A DNA stretch of 64,000 nucleotides from Paenibacillus sp. Soil766 (GCF_001428105.1 NZ_LMSJ01000001.1:342899-406898); one strand, 5' to 3'; shown: positions 17,222-25,410, counted from the stretch's first letter. The notes: a model not told the origin generated them from the letters alone. Translations and numbers: made by a program.

Positions 17222-17596
17222 TTAGTTCACTACCCCATATCTGTTTCCATCAGGATCTTGAAGTGAAAATCCTCGCATTCCGTCGAACTCCTCAATCTCA
17301 CCAACATCGGCTCCTCGCTGCCGCAGCAGGTTATATGCCGACTCAACATCGTACGTATGAAAGTTATAATACTGTCCTACACCATAATCATTTTTCGGAA
17401 ATGGTTTCTGTATAAAGTTGTAGGACCTCACGAGACAAAAAATGATTTTGTTATCATTCATCATTGTCACAGTAGCGTTCGGTTCATCTTTATGCATGAT
17501 TTCAAATCCTAACACACGGGTATACCATTCAGTTGATCGTTTCAGGTCGCTGACCGGGACAAAAATACCAACACCAAAAAATGGGCTTTGACTCAT
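17222..17596 (-). CDS. VOC (glyoxalase/bleomycin-resistance-like) protein
   Basis: 124 residues, one VOC fold unit pair: GVGIFVPVSDLKRSTEWYTR at the start and GFSLQDPDGNRYGVVN at the end. TTAAGGAGGAG lies 7 bases before the ATG. The family includes antibiotic-binding and dioxygenase-type proteins; substrate unknown. It shares a cassette with the sigma-like gene next to it. Confidence 0.9.
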   Translation of the reverse strand: MSQSPFFGVGIFVPVSDLKRSTEWYTRVLGFEIMHKDEPNATVTMMNDNKIIFCLVRSYNFIQKPFPKNDYGVGQYYNFHTYDVESAYNLLRQRGADVGEIEEFDGMRGFSLQDPDGNRYGVVN

Positions 17597-17671
17597 TGAA
17601 TATCTCCTCCTTAAGTATTAATGTGAACTTAACTAATAAACGATACATTCACCAAAAACCAAACAGAGGGT

Positions 17672-18352
17672 TTAAAAAAATTTTTCCGTCACCATAAATT
17701 GATTCCCGTCTGGATCTTCTAAATAGAAAGCGATCCTCCCATTTACCAATTGGATGTTGCTGATTTTCACCCGTATCTTGGCCAATTCGAGGTAACACCT
17801 GCATATCGCATTAAGGTCTCTCTGTTTGAAGGCTTTGACGAGGCTATCCAAATCCATTTGTGAGGCATACGATTTGGGAACTTCCCTTTCAAAAGGATCT
17901 GTACTAGCTACCTCAATTCGACGGGACAGCTTCTTTAATCTCAATCGGGCTCGCCCCAGCGTCACCTGGACGGTCCCTTCCGCTTGTGATAAGAACTCGG
18001 CGGTTTCTTTCGAAGTAAAATCAAAAACATCTATGAACAACATAATGACTAAGGCCCGTGGTGATAACCGGTGAGCTAATGCTTCCAGTAGCTCTCGTGT
18101 TAATAGCTCCCCATCATGAAATGATGAATCATTAAAATCCGTATCTGTGGTCTGGATGCGGCGTTTATCCATTTTTATTTTATCTTTCCATGCGTTTAAG
18201 GCGATTCGATATAGATAAGCCTTTGATATCGCTCGTGAAGGATCCGATTTAACTACCTTATACACTTTAAATAGAACCTCTTGCGATAAGTCCTCTGCAT
18301 CCCATTGATTATGGGTAATATGCAAACAATACCGATATATGGTTTGTTCCAT
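17672..18352 (-). CDS. RNA polymerase sigma factor (sigma-70/ECF-like)
   Basis: 226 residues. Region 2 reads CLHITHNQWDAEDLSQEVLF and region 4 has LSPRALVIMLFIDVFDFTSK then ETAEFLSQAEGTVQVTLGRA. A C-terminal extension of about 70 residues follows, ending FYLEDPDGNQFMVTEKFF. The first annotated ATG lies inside region 2. Upstream residues ISTLELSQ are in frame and preceded by a GAGGTGA site, where an ATA occupies the expected start position. The start codon may therefore have mutated and the gene may be weakly expressed. No anti-sigma gene is adjacent. Confidence 0.75.
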   Translation of the reverse strand: MEQTIYRYCLHITHNQWDAEDLSQEVLFKVYKVVKSDPSRAISKAYLYRIALNAWKDKIKMDKRRIQTTDTDFNDSSFHDGELLTRELLEALAHRLSPRALVIMLFIDVFDFTSKETAEFLSQAEGTVQVTLGRARLRLKKLSRRIEVASTDPFEREVPKSYASQMDLDSLVKAFKQRDLNAICRCYLELAKIRVKISNIQLVNGRIAFYLEDPDGNQFMVTEKFF

Positions 18353-18440
18353 TTGCGATAGCTCTAGAGTAGATATGTAAATTCACCTCACCTAATAACC
18401 TTTTCTCCAATTACCTTAGTTTTCCTTTTACATATAAATA

Positions 18441-18532
18441 AACGGTCCTTAGCTTAATAAAAACAAGGAGCAGTTCTGCAGCTGCAGAACTGCTCCTTAT
18501 TATGTTCAACTATAGTTTCACGTTAGATTATA
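18441..18532 (+). repeat. Cassette repeat CR8 (complete, perfect hairpin)
   Basis: Left arm GGTCCTTAGCTTAATAAAA. The centre (18465-18498) is a perfect 34-bp palindrome with half AAGGAGCAGTTCTGCAG. Right arm TTCAACTATAGTTTCAC then GTTAGATTA. Confidence 0.8.
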
Positions 18533-18562
18533 GTACAACTTAACCACGAGCTGCCACCACGC

Positions 18563-18657
18563 AAAACTGCCCGTTAACGTAATGGAGGCTGCCGATCATG
18601 CTGGCAGCCTCCCATTGGTGTGTTTATTGAACAAACGTTCTCTCGTTAGCTTAATCC
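18563..18657 (+). repeat. Cassette repeat CR9 (complete)
   Basis: Left arm CTGCCCGTTAACGTAATGG, hairpin GGAGGCTGCC / GGCAGCCTCC, right arm TTGAACAAACGTTCTC then GTTAGCTTAATCC. Only 30 bp separate it from CR8. Confidence 0.9.
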
Positions 18658-19006
18658 TACAACCTTTTCTTTAACATCTGTTCATCATCTTTAACATAAT
18701 TGCAATGTTCATACGTTCTAATTGCAGCGTTATTCCTTCTTCCTGTCAGTACCTTCATACTTTTTACTCCGCGTTCTCTAAGGTTTTCTTCCAGACAAGA
18801 AATAATTGCAATTGCAATTCCTTTTCTTCGAGCATCTTCTTCTACATAGAGTTCGGTAATTTCTCCGTGTTGTTACGATTTATATTTAGACGTTCAATTA
18901 TCTTAGTTGGAGGTCTTTTTACACCACCGTTAAACTCTTGATTTAGTCTAGAAAGTTCTTCAGCATCGGTAAAGAATGCTAGTCTTACACTTGCAACAGA
19001 ATTCAT
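18657..19006 (-). pseudogene. GNAT acetyltransferase, frameshifted with internal deletion
   Basis: From ATG 19006 (GAGGTGACTAAAA upstream) the frame reads MNSVASVRLAFFTDAEELSR and stops early. Another frame carries the acetyl-CoA-binding segment ELYVEEDARRKGIAIAIISC and the end RTYEHCNYVKDDEQMLKKRL. The middle of the fold is missing. The stop codon lies at the edge of repeat CR9. Confidence 0.75.
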
Positions 19007-19075
19007 TTTTAGTCACCTCGTCCACTCATATATAGATACATATTCTACCATATTAATAAAATGAATTGTTGATGA

Positions 19076-19157
19076 AAACTGCCCGTTAGCAGGAAAATAA
19101 AAAAGGCTGCCGAAGCAACCTTTTATTTTACTATTGTTTCTCGTCAGCTTAAAATGA
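19076..19157 (+). repeat. Cassette repeat CR10 (complete)
   Basis: Left arm CTGCCCGTTAGCAGGAAAA, hairpin AAAAAGGCTGCC / AGCAACCTTTTA (imperfect), right arm TTTACTATTGTTTCTC then GTCAGCTTAAAATGA. Confidence 0.85.
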
Positions 19158-19206
19158 AAAACTTCGGGTGGTCGTGGACTCCTTTTAATACACTCTCAAA
19201 ATCGCC

Positions 19207-19644
19207 TTAATTTTGTTCTGTGTCTGTAAATTCTTTTATTATTATTTTTATCATTTCCATGGTCTTTTCAGGTAATTTATTTGGTTTAAAGTAACCATAC
19301 TCGATTACTTCATTCCTGTCAGGCTGTATTGTGCCTTCATATTTATTTGTTGTGTAAGTTATGGCTACATAATGTGTCCTTGATTTAATATAAAATCTTG
19401 CATCAGAAAAAATATGGAAGAAGTCCATGTCTTTAATAATTATATTAAGTTCTTCTACCATTTCCCTTCTTAATGCATCTTCAACAGATTCTCCAGGCTC
19501 TAATAAGCCACCTGGCAATCCCCAAGAATCATCATTGTGTCGTACAAGCAATATTTCTCCTTCATTATTAGTCAATATTAATGTCGGTCGTACTAAGATT
19601 AATGGTAAATCGCCTGTACGATCCCTAAGTTCTTTGATATACAT
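19207..19644 (-). CDS. NUDIX hydrolase
   Basis: 145 residues. The Nudix box GGLLEPGESVEDALRREMVE followed by ELNI is intact. It is the second NUDIX cassette of the array and only distantly like the one at 12453. Single-gene cassette between CR10 and CR11. The family hydrolyses nucleoside diphosphate derivatives; the substrate is not predictable. Confidence 0.9.
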   Translation of the reverse strand: MYIKELRDRTGDLPLILVRPTLILTNNEGEILLVRHNDDSWGLPGGLLEPGESVEDALRREMVEELNIIIKDMDFFHIFSDARFYIKSRTHYVAITYTTNKYEGTIQPDRNEVIEYGYFKPNKLPEKTMEMIKIIIKEFTDTEQN

Positions 19645-19698
19645 TAGTTCACTCCTGATTTCTAAGCTAAAGGTTAAATATTAACACAAATTGGAAGT

Positions 19699-19790
19699 AT
19701 ACTGTCCGATACTTCAATGAGGCTGCCAATTGTTGCCGGCAGCCTCGTCTTAGTTTCTTATTGAACAGACGTTCCCAGTTAGAGTAATTA
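19699..19790 (+). repeat. Cassette repeat CR11 (complete)
   Basis: Left arm CTGTCCGATACTTCAATGA, hairpin GAGGCTGCC / GGCAGCCTC, right arm TTGAACAGACGTTCCC then AGTTAGAGTAATTA. Confidence 0.9.
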
Positions 19791-19823
19791 CGAAATGTTT
19801 AATGCTTCGTTGACACAGGATTG

Positions 19824-20429
19824 CTAAAACTCCACACCGCGGACTTTAGAGAACACCATAGTATCACGCAATGAACCATCAACAGAAAGATCATCATTTC
19901 GTATAATTCCTTCTAAAGTAAAACCTAACCGCTCGGCTACTCTATAGCTTCTTATATTTTTTGAGTCACATCGAATTTCTACACGGTTAGCTTGTAACTC
20001 TTGAATCGCGAAATTCAAAATAGCCTCTACAGCTTCAGTCATATATCCTTGCCCTCCAAAAGATGAACGAACCCAGTAACCAATCTCAAATCTTCGTATA
20101 TTCCAATCAATATTGTGAAGCCCACTACTGCCAATTAATTCCCCAGTTTCCTTTAACAATATGAGTAATCTCATATCGGAGCGTTCTAAGAATTTTAATC
20201 TCGCTTTTCGTATGTTTGCCTCTGATTCTTCTAGTGTAGGCATGGTTTGTGCCCATGGCATCCAAGGAATTAATTCTTCCATACTTTCTCTTATCGCTTC
20301 ATTTACTTTGATTCCATCATCTAAAATTGGAGCACGAATAAGTAAACGTCTACTTTCAAACGCCTCTGGTATTGAAAACAAAATCGGGTCAGATGCCAAT
20401 GCAACACATCTCCAATCAAAGTTTTCCAA
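19824..20429 (-). CDS. GNAT acetyltransferase, RimJ/RimL type
   Basis: The frame is 201 codons from TTG 20429. GGAGATG before the in-frame TTG at 20399 and family alignment (ASDPILFSIPEAFESRRLLI) favour starting there. The acetyl-CoA site reads YWVRSSFGGQGYMTEAVEAI and the late motif NIRSYRVAERLGFTLEG. RimJ/RimL-type enzymes acetylate protein N-termini, but many relatives modify small molecules. Single-gene cassette between CR11 and CR12. Confidence 0.9.
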   Translation of the reverse strand: MENFDWRCVALASDPILFSIPEAFESRRLLIRAPILDDGIKVNEAIRESMEELIPWMPWAQTMPTLEESEANIRKARLKFLERSDMRLLILLKETGELIGSSGLHNIDWNIRRFEIGYWVRSSFGGQGYMTEAVEAILNFAIQELQANRVEIRCDSKNIRSYRVAERLGFTLEGIIRNDDLSVDGSLRDTMVFSKVRGVEF

Positions 20430-20477
20430 ACATTATCACATTTGGTGTTTGTTATTACAAGAAATATTTTCCATTCA

Positions 20478-20565
20478 ATCTTGATCGTTAGCGGAGAAAA
20501 GGCAGCCGGTCGTTTGTCAGCTGCCATCAAGTCATGATTAAACTATATTATCCGTTAGCGTAGCA
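20478..20565 (+). repeat. Cassette repeat CR12 (complete)
   Basis: Left arm TTGATCGTTAGCGGAGAAA, hairpin GGCAGCCGG...CAGCTGCC, right arm TTAAACTATATTATCC then GTTAGCGTAGCA. Confidence 0.8.
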
Positions 20566-20739
20566 GTTTAGGTTTATTGAAACTGTTCAAAATACTGTTT
20601 TGGATTGGATATACCGCTCTCAATAAAGATATTTGCCCACTCATTTATACATCCTCAAATAAGCTTTTTCATTCATGGCAGGAGAGCTGGTTTTGTCATC
20701 CCAATTCCCCTCTCTGTGCTCTGTGAGATAGTTCTAACA

Positions 20740-21177
20740 TTAAATATTTATTGACATATAGTTCTTTCCTTCTATAAAACCAAGACTTTCATACACAGGT
20801 TTAGCCATATCAGACGAATGTAGCAGGATTTTTCTAATTTCTTGTGTCTTCAAATCCTCTATTGCTTCACTAATAAGTTTGGATACTATACCTTGACGAC
20901 GATAATTTGGGATTGTGAAAACATTAGCCATGTATGCAACCAATCCAGAAGGGTTTTCAAATCGTGGTAAAAATCGACATATGCAAAAACATACCGTTGA
21001 TACAACTAATCCATCGTCATCAGCAACCCATACAACGAGTGACTTGTCTGCTAATGAGGATTCAAAATAGTTTCTAAATGTTTCATCCATACTACTGTTG
21101 TCCTCATGACATAGCAATATCTTACGAAATTTTATTAACTGCGGTATATCGGTTGTAATAGCTTTTCGAAACAGCAC
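20740..21177 (-). CDS. GNAT acetyltransferase
   Basis: 145 residues from a GTG at 21177 with GGGAGG 9 bases upstream. The acetyl-CoA motif is VFTIPNYRRQGIVSKLISEA, and the C-terminal ILLHSSDMAKPVYESLGFIE is typical of the family. Substrate unknown. Single-gene cassette; about 170 bp of spacer lies between its stop and repeat CR12. Confidence 0.9.
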   Translation of the reverse strand: MLFRKAITTDIPQLIKFRKILLCHEDNSSMDETFRNYFESSLADKSLVVWVADDDGLVVSTVCFCICRFLPRFENPSGLVAYMANVFTIPNYRRQGIVSKLISEAIEDLKTQEIRKILLHSSDMAKPVYESLGFIEGKNYMSINI

Positions 21178-21295
21178 GATTGACTTCCTCCCTTTGAATG
21201 GAGACCGTGTTTAATTGAAGTTGTTCGTAATGATTAATTATACTGATTGCCCCTTTATCAATTATCGCCCATTATATCATACATTTTATCCCTTT

Positions 21296-21390
21296 AAACT
21301 GCCCGTTACTTTAATGAAATCAGGGAGCAGATGCCGAGGCATCTGCACCTGATTATTGTGCTATCGTTTTCTTTGCGTTAGTTTAATGAA
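21296..21390 (+). repeat. Cassette repeat CR13 (complete)
   Basis: Left arm CTGCCCGTTACTTTAATGA, hairpin CAGGGAGCAGATGCC / GGCATCTGCACCTG, right arm GTGCTATCGTTTTC then GTTAGTTTAATGA. Its right arm supplies the stop codon of the GNAT gene at 21378. Confidence 0.9.
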
Positions 21391-21941
21391 CCTTTTAGAC
21401 GTTTTTCTACCATATCCCATTCAGTATCAAGAATGCTAAAAATAACTTGATTTCCATTATCCCTGTCGTCCCAGACCAACATGTTCCTAAGTTCTCCTTC
21501 TTTCACAGCACCCAGTCTTTCAACGGCTCTTATTGACCTTTCGTTCCTTGCATGAATTTTAAACTGAACTCTCCTAAGTTTCATTTCTTCAAAGCAATAC
21601 TTTAATAACAGGTATTTAGTTTCAGGATTTATGCCTGTTCTCCAAACACTCGGAGTTAACCAAGTCCATCCAATTTCTGCACTTCGATGTGAAATTGAAA
21701 TATCTCCAATTCTTGTAGTACCCAGAATCTCATTAGTCTCCAAGTCAATTAATGTAAAGGGTAATTCTTTTCCTTGTTCTTTGCCTTTTAACGCCTTTTC
21801 AACGATTTTATCCATGTCCTCATATCTTCTTACTTTCGTTAATACAAATTCCCATACTTGAGAATGTGCTAAAGCATTGTACAAGCCTTCTGTATGGTCA
21901 CGTTCAAGTTGAACTAATTTCACCTTTTCCCCCTGTAACAC
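21378..21941 (-). CDS. GNAT acetyltransferase, RimJ/RimL type
   Basis: 187 residues from a GTG at 21941 behind GGGGGGAT. Motifs: EIGWTWLTPSVWRTGINPET (acetyl-CoA loop, with TGIN replacing the usual G-x-G) and RNERSIRAVERLGAVKEGEL. The last codons (S-L-N-stop) lie inside the conserved TTAGTTTAATGA right arm of repeat CR13, so gene and repeat overlap. Function inferred from family only. Confidence 0.88.
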   Translation of the reverse strand: MLQGEKVKLVQLERDHTEGLYNALAHSQVWEFVLTKVRRYEDMDKIVEKALKGKEQGKELPFTLIDLETNEILGTTRIGDISISHRSAEIGWTWLTPSVWRTGINPETKYLLLKYCFEEMKLRRVQFKIHARNERSIRAVERLGAVKEGELRNMLVWDDRDNGNQVIFSILDTEWDMVEKRLKGSLN

Positions 21942-21995
21942 GGTAAATCCCCCCTAATGAAACAACTTTATGGAATAATTCCATATTTTGTTGTG

Positions 21996-22174
21996 CAATC
22001 CTGCCAGATAGTTTATTAACAAAAAAAGAGACCCACAGCAACGGGCTGCGAGTCTAAGTTTATATTTTAAAGGGGGTCGGTTATTATTATAACCCTTTAT
22101 GATTAATACCAGATGAAAATAAGATTTCAATCGTGTAACATTACTCAACTCTCGTTCGCCGTTACTTTAATGAA
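21996..22174 (+). repeat. Cassette repeat CR14 (enlarged, subfamily B)
   Basis: Left arm CTGCCAGATAGTTTATTAAC, hairpin GAGACCCACAGC...GGCTGCGAGTC, then a TATATTTTAAAGGGG-like tract shared with CR26, and right arm CTCAACTCTCGTTCGCC then GTTACTTTAATGA. Confidence 0.8.
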
Positions 22175-22261
22175 CTGGTTGTTTCGCTATGGTTACCCGT
22201 CGTATTAAAGATCGGGCACGGGCAGTGATTCAATATGTGCCTCGAAATCAAGTTAAATCCC

Positions 22262-22867
22262 TTACAGGCAGTTTTCTTCTTTTAAAAACCACTGCTTCAT
22301 CTTTCTTACCATTTCGTTTGCGATAAATTTGTCACGATGATCCAGCCACTGATACAACGGTTTTTCAATGAAGCCTAATAGTTCCTTTTTAGTATCTTCT
22401 AAAGCATGGATTAACTCATCATACTTAAATTCAATAAAAAAAACGTTCTCTTTGCTCGGCTCATCTGACCATACCTTAACAATACCGTTATTACTATACT
22501 CAATCCCTGGGTTAGGATCATGCCCCAACCAAGGACTAACTTTATTGATAATTGATTCATTAACGAGTACCAAGTCTTCTAAGCCGCAGCAACAACTTGG
22601 CAAAATGAATTTATCTTCATCTTCGAAAAAAGCAATTCCACCTAGAATTACAACCTCATCCTCATCAAATAGTTGCTTAAATGATTTCTCGAATGATTCC
22701 TTAACATCTATATTGTTGTATCCAAATAAATGTACTAAGAACAATTCAACCTCTTTAGTTGAACTACTTTCAGTCAAAATAACGTGAGCTTTACGAATGA
22801 TGTCACTGTCAATCCAAACTGGACAGTCATAATACGGTTCTTTTATCACAGCTTTAGTGTAAACCAA
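22262..22867 (-). CDS. Hypothetical acidic protein
   Basis: 201 residues, acidic, no signal or membrane helix. Notable features are a CCC triplet at about residue 94 (FILPSCCCGLEDLVLVNES), WLGHDPNPGIEYSNNGIVKV and a basic C-terminus MVRKMKQWFLKEENCL. The pattern resembles bacterial SUKH/immunity-like single-domain proteins but I do not recognise a family. It lies in the cassette after CR14 together with a tiny membrane ORF. Confidence 0.7.
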   Translation of the reverse strand: MVYTKAVIKEPYYDCPVWIDSDIIRKAHVILTESSSTKEVELFLVHLFGYNNIDVKESFEKSFKQLFDEDEVVILGGIAFFEDEDKFILPSCCCGLEDLVLVNESIINKVSPWLGHDPNPGIEYSNNGIVKVWSDEPSKENVFFIEFKYDELIHALEDTKKELLGFIEKPLYQWLDHRDKFIANEMVRKMKQWFLKEENCL

Positions 22868-22993
22868 ATCATTAACCTCCTATTTTGTTACAATATATCT
22901 AGCAGCATTATTCATGCACTTTGCTAATACCAATACTTAGACTTCCATGATATTCACCATCATGTGTGTATTTCCTTTATTTGTAACTAACCT

Positions 22994-23125
22994 TTAAAAA
23001 ATAATCAGAACCGTTTCATTACTCGCGGCTGTACTTGAATAAGGATTCCAATATAGAAAAATTGCACACAGGATTATGCATCCAATTGAAGCAATCACAC
23101 CATAGAAGGAATATTTCGATTTCAA
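22994..23125 (-). CDS. Small membrane peptide (43 aa)
   Basis: TTG start at 23125 with GGAGG 7 bases upstream. One hydrophobic helix (FYGVIASIGCIILCAIFLYW) is followed by a polar tail NPYSSTAASNETVLIIF. It lies between the acidic hypothetical gene and the repeat CR15. The ribosome site and helix support translation; function unknown. Confidence 0.45.
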   Translation of the reverse strand: MKSKYSFYGVIASIGCIILCAIFLYWNPYSSTAASNETVLIIF

Positions 23126-23146
23126 TGTAAAACCTCCGTTTGTCGG

Positions 23147-23180
23147 TTTATTAAGCTACCGTTCCTCGTTAGCGCAATGT
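23147..23180 (+). repeat. Cassette repeat CR15 (right arm only)
   Basis: TTAAGCTACCGTTCC then TCGTTAGCGCAATG. No left arm or hairpin precedes it. A degenerate left arm-like stretch (GGCTGTACTTGAATAAGG) is found about 110 bp away at 23026-23044, inside the small ORF. Confidence 0.65.
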
Positions 23181-23215
23181 CAATTACTCGTGCAAGAGTT
23201 ATATTTATATTGTTT

Positions 23216-23617
23216 TTATGTCCTAATCCAATATTTACAGTTCCCCGTATTAATACTTGTCAAGACCCCATTATAACTCTCAATAATTTTTCTGGATGCA
23301 ATATTTCCTTCATTACAAGTTAGCAGCACATCTTGTATTCCCAAGTCGTTTGCTTCTTTCAACATTTGTTTTAGCTTTAATTTTCCGTAACCTTTACCTC
23401 TACAAGAGGGTCTTATAACATACCCAATATGCCCGCCATGATTCTTAAGATTGTCATTTAAGTAATGTCTTATCTTCCCGTATCCTACGGGAAGTCCATC
23501 AATATAAAGCCAGTATGTTGTTTGAGGGACATGCTGAGGCGCTAAATGTACCCCATCGGACATTTCAATATACTTTTTTAATATCAACTTGAAATCGCTG
23601 TAATTGTCTGATAACAA
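23216..23617 (-). CDS. GNAT acetyltransferase, N-terminally damaged
   Basis: 133 residues in this frame: PQTTYWLYIDGLPVGYGKIR, HIGYVIRPSCRGKGYGKLKL (acetyl-CoA loop RGKGYG) and a C-terminal GNCKYWI. The reading frame continues upstream without a start through GPGENGFINGLL, which matches the family's N-terminal region. It then meets a stop near 23660, with KDEDCGIADL in another frame. The gene has therefore probably lost its first 20-30 residues by a frameshift; an internal start could still give a shortened protein. Confidence 0.7.
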   Translation of the reverse strand: MLSDNYSDFKLILKKYIEMSDGVHLAPQHVPQTTYWLYIDGLPVGYGKIRHYLNDNLKNHGGHIGYVIRPSCRGKGYGKLKLKQMLKEANDLGIQDVLLTCNEGNIASRKIIESYNGVLTSINTGNCKYWIRT

Positions 23618-23779
23618 TCCATTAATAAATCCATTTTCCCCAGGACCGTTGCCAATTAACTAAATCCGCGATGCCGCAGTCTTCATCCTTTAAAATCTAA
23701 AACATATATTTATGGGAACAATCTTCTTCCCTTATGGTTTTATTCCAATAATGGGTCTAAAATATCCCACCTGTGATTT

Positions 23780-25240
23780 TCATGGGGCACCTATGATAAA
23801 ACTGCGTTTAGTAAGAACGGATGTTTCAACCTTTTGCGACAAGGCTTCGTTTTTCCCGTCAATGCTGTAAAGGATCGTCCATGGAAGCTTTATACGCGCC
23901 ATATACTCACCGAATGGAACCGGCTTTCCGTCCGAGTCTTTCCCGTCCCAGTCAAAATCTATCTCTGCGCTCAACATTTTCGTTTTAAAATCGTAAGATA
24001 ATGTTGGTAACGTGCCCCTCCAAACAGTCTCAATCTTGGGGTCATAGATGGAACCTGTTATTCGCGACACCTCTATTATGATGTTTTCTTCCTGACCTAT
24101 TGTAATCGGCTCATCACTAGCATTAGCCAATGCAAAACGGAAGGGAACTGGTTTTCCAAACGAGACAATACCCGAAGAAAAACTGGTATCTCGGGCCCAA
24201 TCAATACCGATCGATGGGGCTAGCGGAAATCCTCTAGTCCCAGTAGATGCGGGATCATATTGAACGGAGTTCCATGTTCCGGCAATCGACTGATTTACGA
24301 CAACAGTCGGAGGTTTATACATTTCCGGGTCCGCAGCTGGGTCGCTTATATAGATCCAAACGTCGCCAAGCCAACTACTATGAATATGATGCCAGCCGCT
24401 GCCGCTCTCGAATACCGAGACAATCTGCGGGGCAAGCGTTCCGAGTACTTTGGCCTCGCGGTTGGGAAACGAATAAATTGGGGTATTTCCCTTTAACTCG
24501 ATAGTTTCATTTCTTGTCTGCACATCTCTTGGCAGGTAATACGACGGATTTATCCATTGCTCTCCCAACCACGTGTGGATATGAAACCAATCCCTATTAA
24601 TTCGTTCGAAAGTATTCACTGACTGTGATGCACTTAAATACCCGATGACATTCGCGTCCGCCTCGGGAGCGTCAAATATTGGCGTTGTCGCGTTCAAGCT
24701 AATGTATTCATTCGTCGGAATGTAGTAAGGAACGAGCTTGTGCTTCGGTTTGATCCATTTGTACCCAAGCCATGTTTGGATTCGGTAATATCCTTGATAA
24801 GTACCCATAGATTTCACTGGCTGCTGAGAAATCGTATATGTTGTTTTCCCATATTCTAATGGTTCATCGTATAAAACCTCTTCTTCTGACGTTTGTACCC
24901 ATTCAAAAAAATCTTCAGGGAATTCGGGATGACTCGGTCTAATCCAAGACTCCCCTTGTTCGGTAGCAATCTTGTACCAAATCAATGGCTCGGATTCATT
25001 TATGATTCGATCGTGCCATTCCGGTTCCGCATCTAGTACGCTCACTATTGAAAAGGAAGAAGTTCCGATCTTGGTTCCATTAGGGGAGTCGTATAATACG
25101 GTTTGTGTCTCCGTTAGAATAAGTGCACCTGGTAATTTTTTCTCTTTCAAGTCTTGTTGGGCTGCTATGGCCGTTGCGGAATGAAGCTGCGATAAAACAA
25201 TAGACGTAAAAATTAAGCAACTTAATGCAAAGTGCTTCAA
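23780..25240 (-). CDS. Secreted multi-SH3-like repeat protein
   Basis: 486 residues from a TTG at 25240 (GGAGGG 7 bases upstream). A signal peptide (about 1-27) is followed by four SH3-like repeats of about 70 residues, each ending in a tryptophan motif: GESWIRP, LGYKWIKP, LGEQWINP, LGDVWIY. The C-terminal part has a BsuPI/FlgD-like beta domain (DFDWDGKDSDGKPVPFGEY). Likely a cell-wall-attached or extracellular protein. It shares the interval CR15-CR16 with the GNAT gene, so it is either a two-gene cassette or a lost repeat. Confidence 0.85.
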   Translation of the reverse strand: MKHFALSCLIFTSIVLSQLHSATAIAAQQDLKEKKLPGALILTETQTVLYDSPNGTKIGTSSFSIVSVLDAEPEWHDRIINESEPLIWYKIATEQGESWIRPSHPEFPEDFFEWVQTSEEEVLYDEPLEYGKTTYTISQQPVKSMGTYQGYYRIQTWLGYKWIKPKHKLVPYYIPTNEYISLNATTPIFDAPEADANVIGYLSASQSVNTFERINRDWFHIHTWLGEQWINPSYYLPRDVQTRNETIELKGNTPIYSFPNREAKVLGTLAPQIVSVFESGSGWHHIHSSWLGDVWIYISDPAADPEMYKPPTVVVNQSIAGTWNSVQYDPASTGTRGFPLAPSIGIDWARDTSFSSGIVSFGKPVPFRFALANASDEPITIGQEENIIIEVSRITGSIYDPKIETVWRGTLPTLSYDFKTKMLSAEIDFDWDGKDSDGKPVPFGEYMARIKLPWTILYSIDGKNEALSQKVETSVLTKRSFIIGAP

Positions 25241-25410
25241 TATCTATCCCTCCAATTCCAGCTCTAGGATTACTCGCTGTGTATAGCACACACAATTTCT
25301 TACTAACAAATAATCCCATATTTTTAGACGCTTCAAAGACATTGATAGTTGCGTATTACTCCCAAACAGCTCAAAAAAGCGGTAGCTTGAACACAAGCTA
25401 TCACCACGCG

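Noticed and set aside
23780..25240. Cell-wall hydrolase
   Set aside because: SH3-like repeats suggest wall binding, but no amidase, NLPC/P60 or lysozyme motif is seen.
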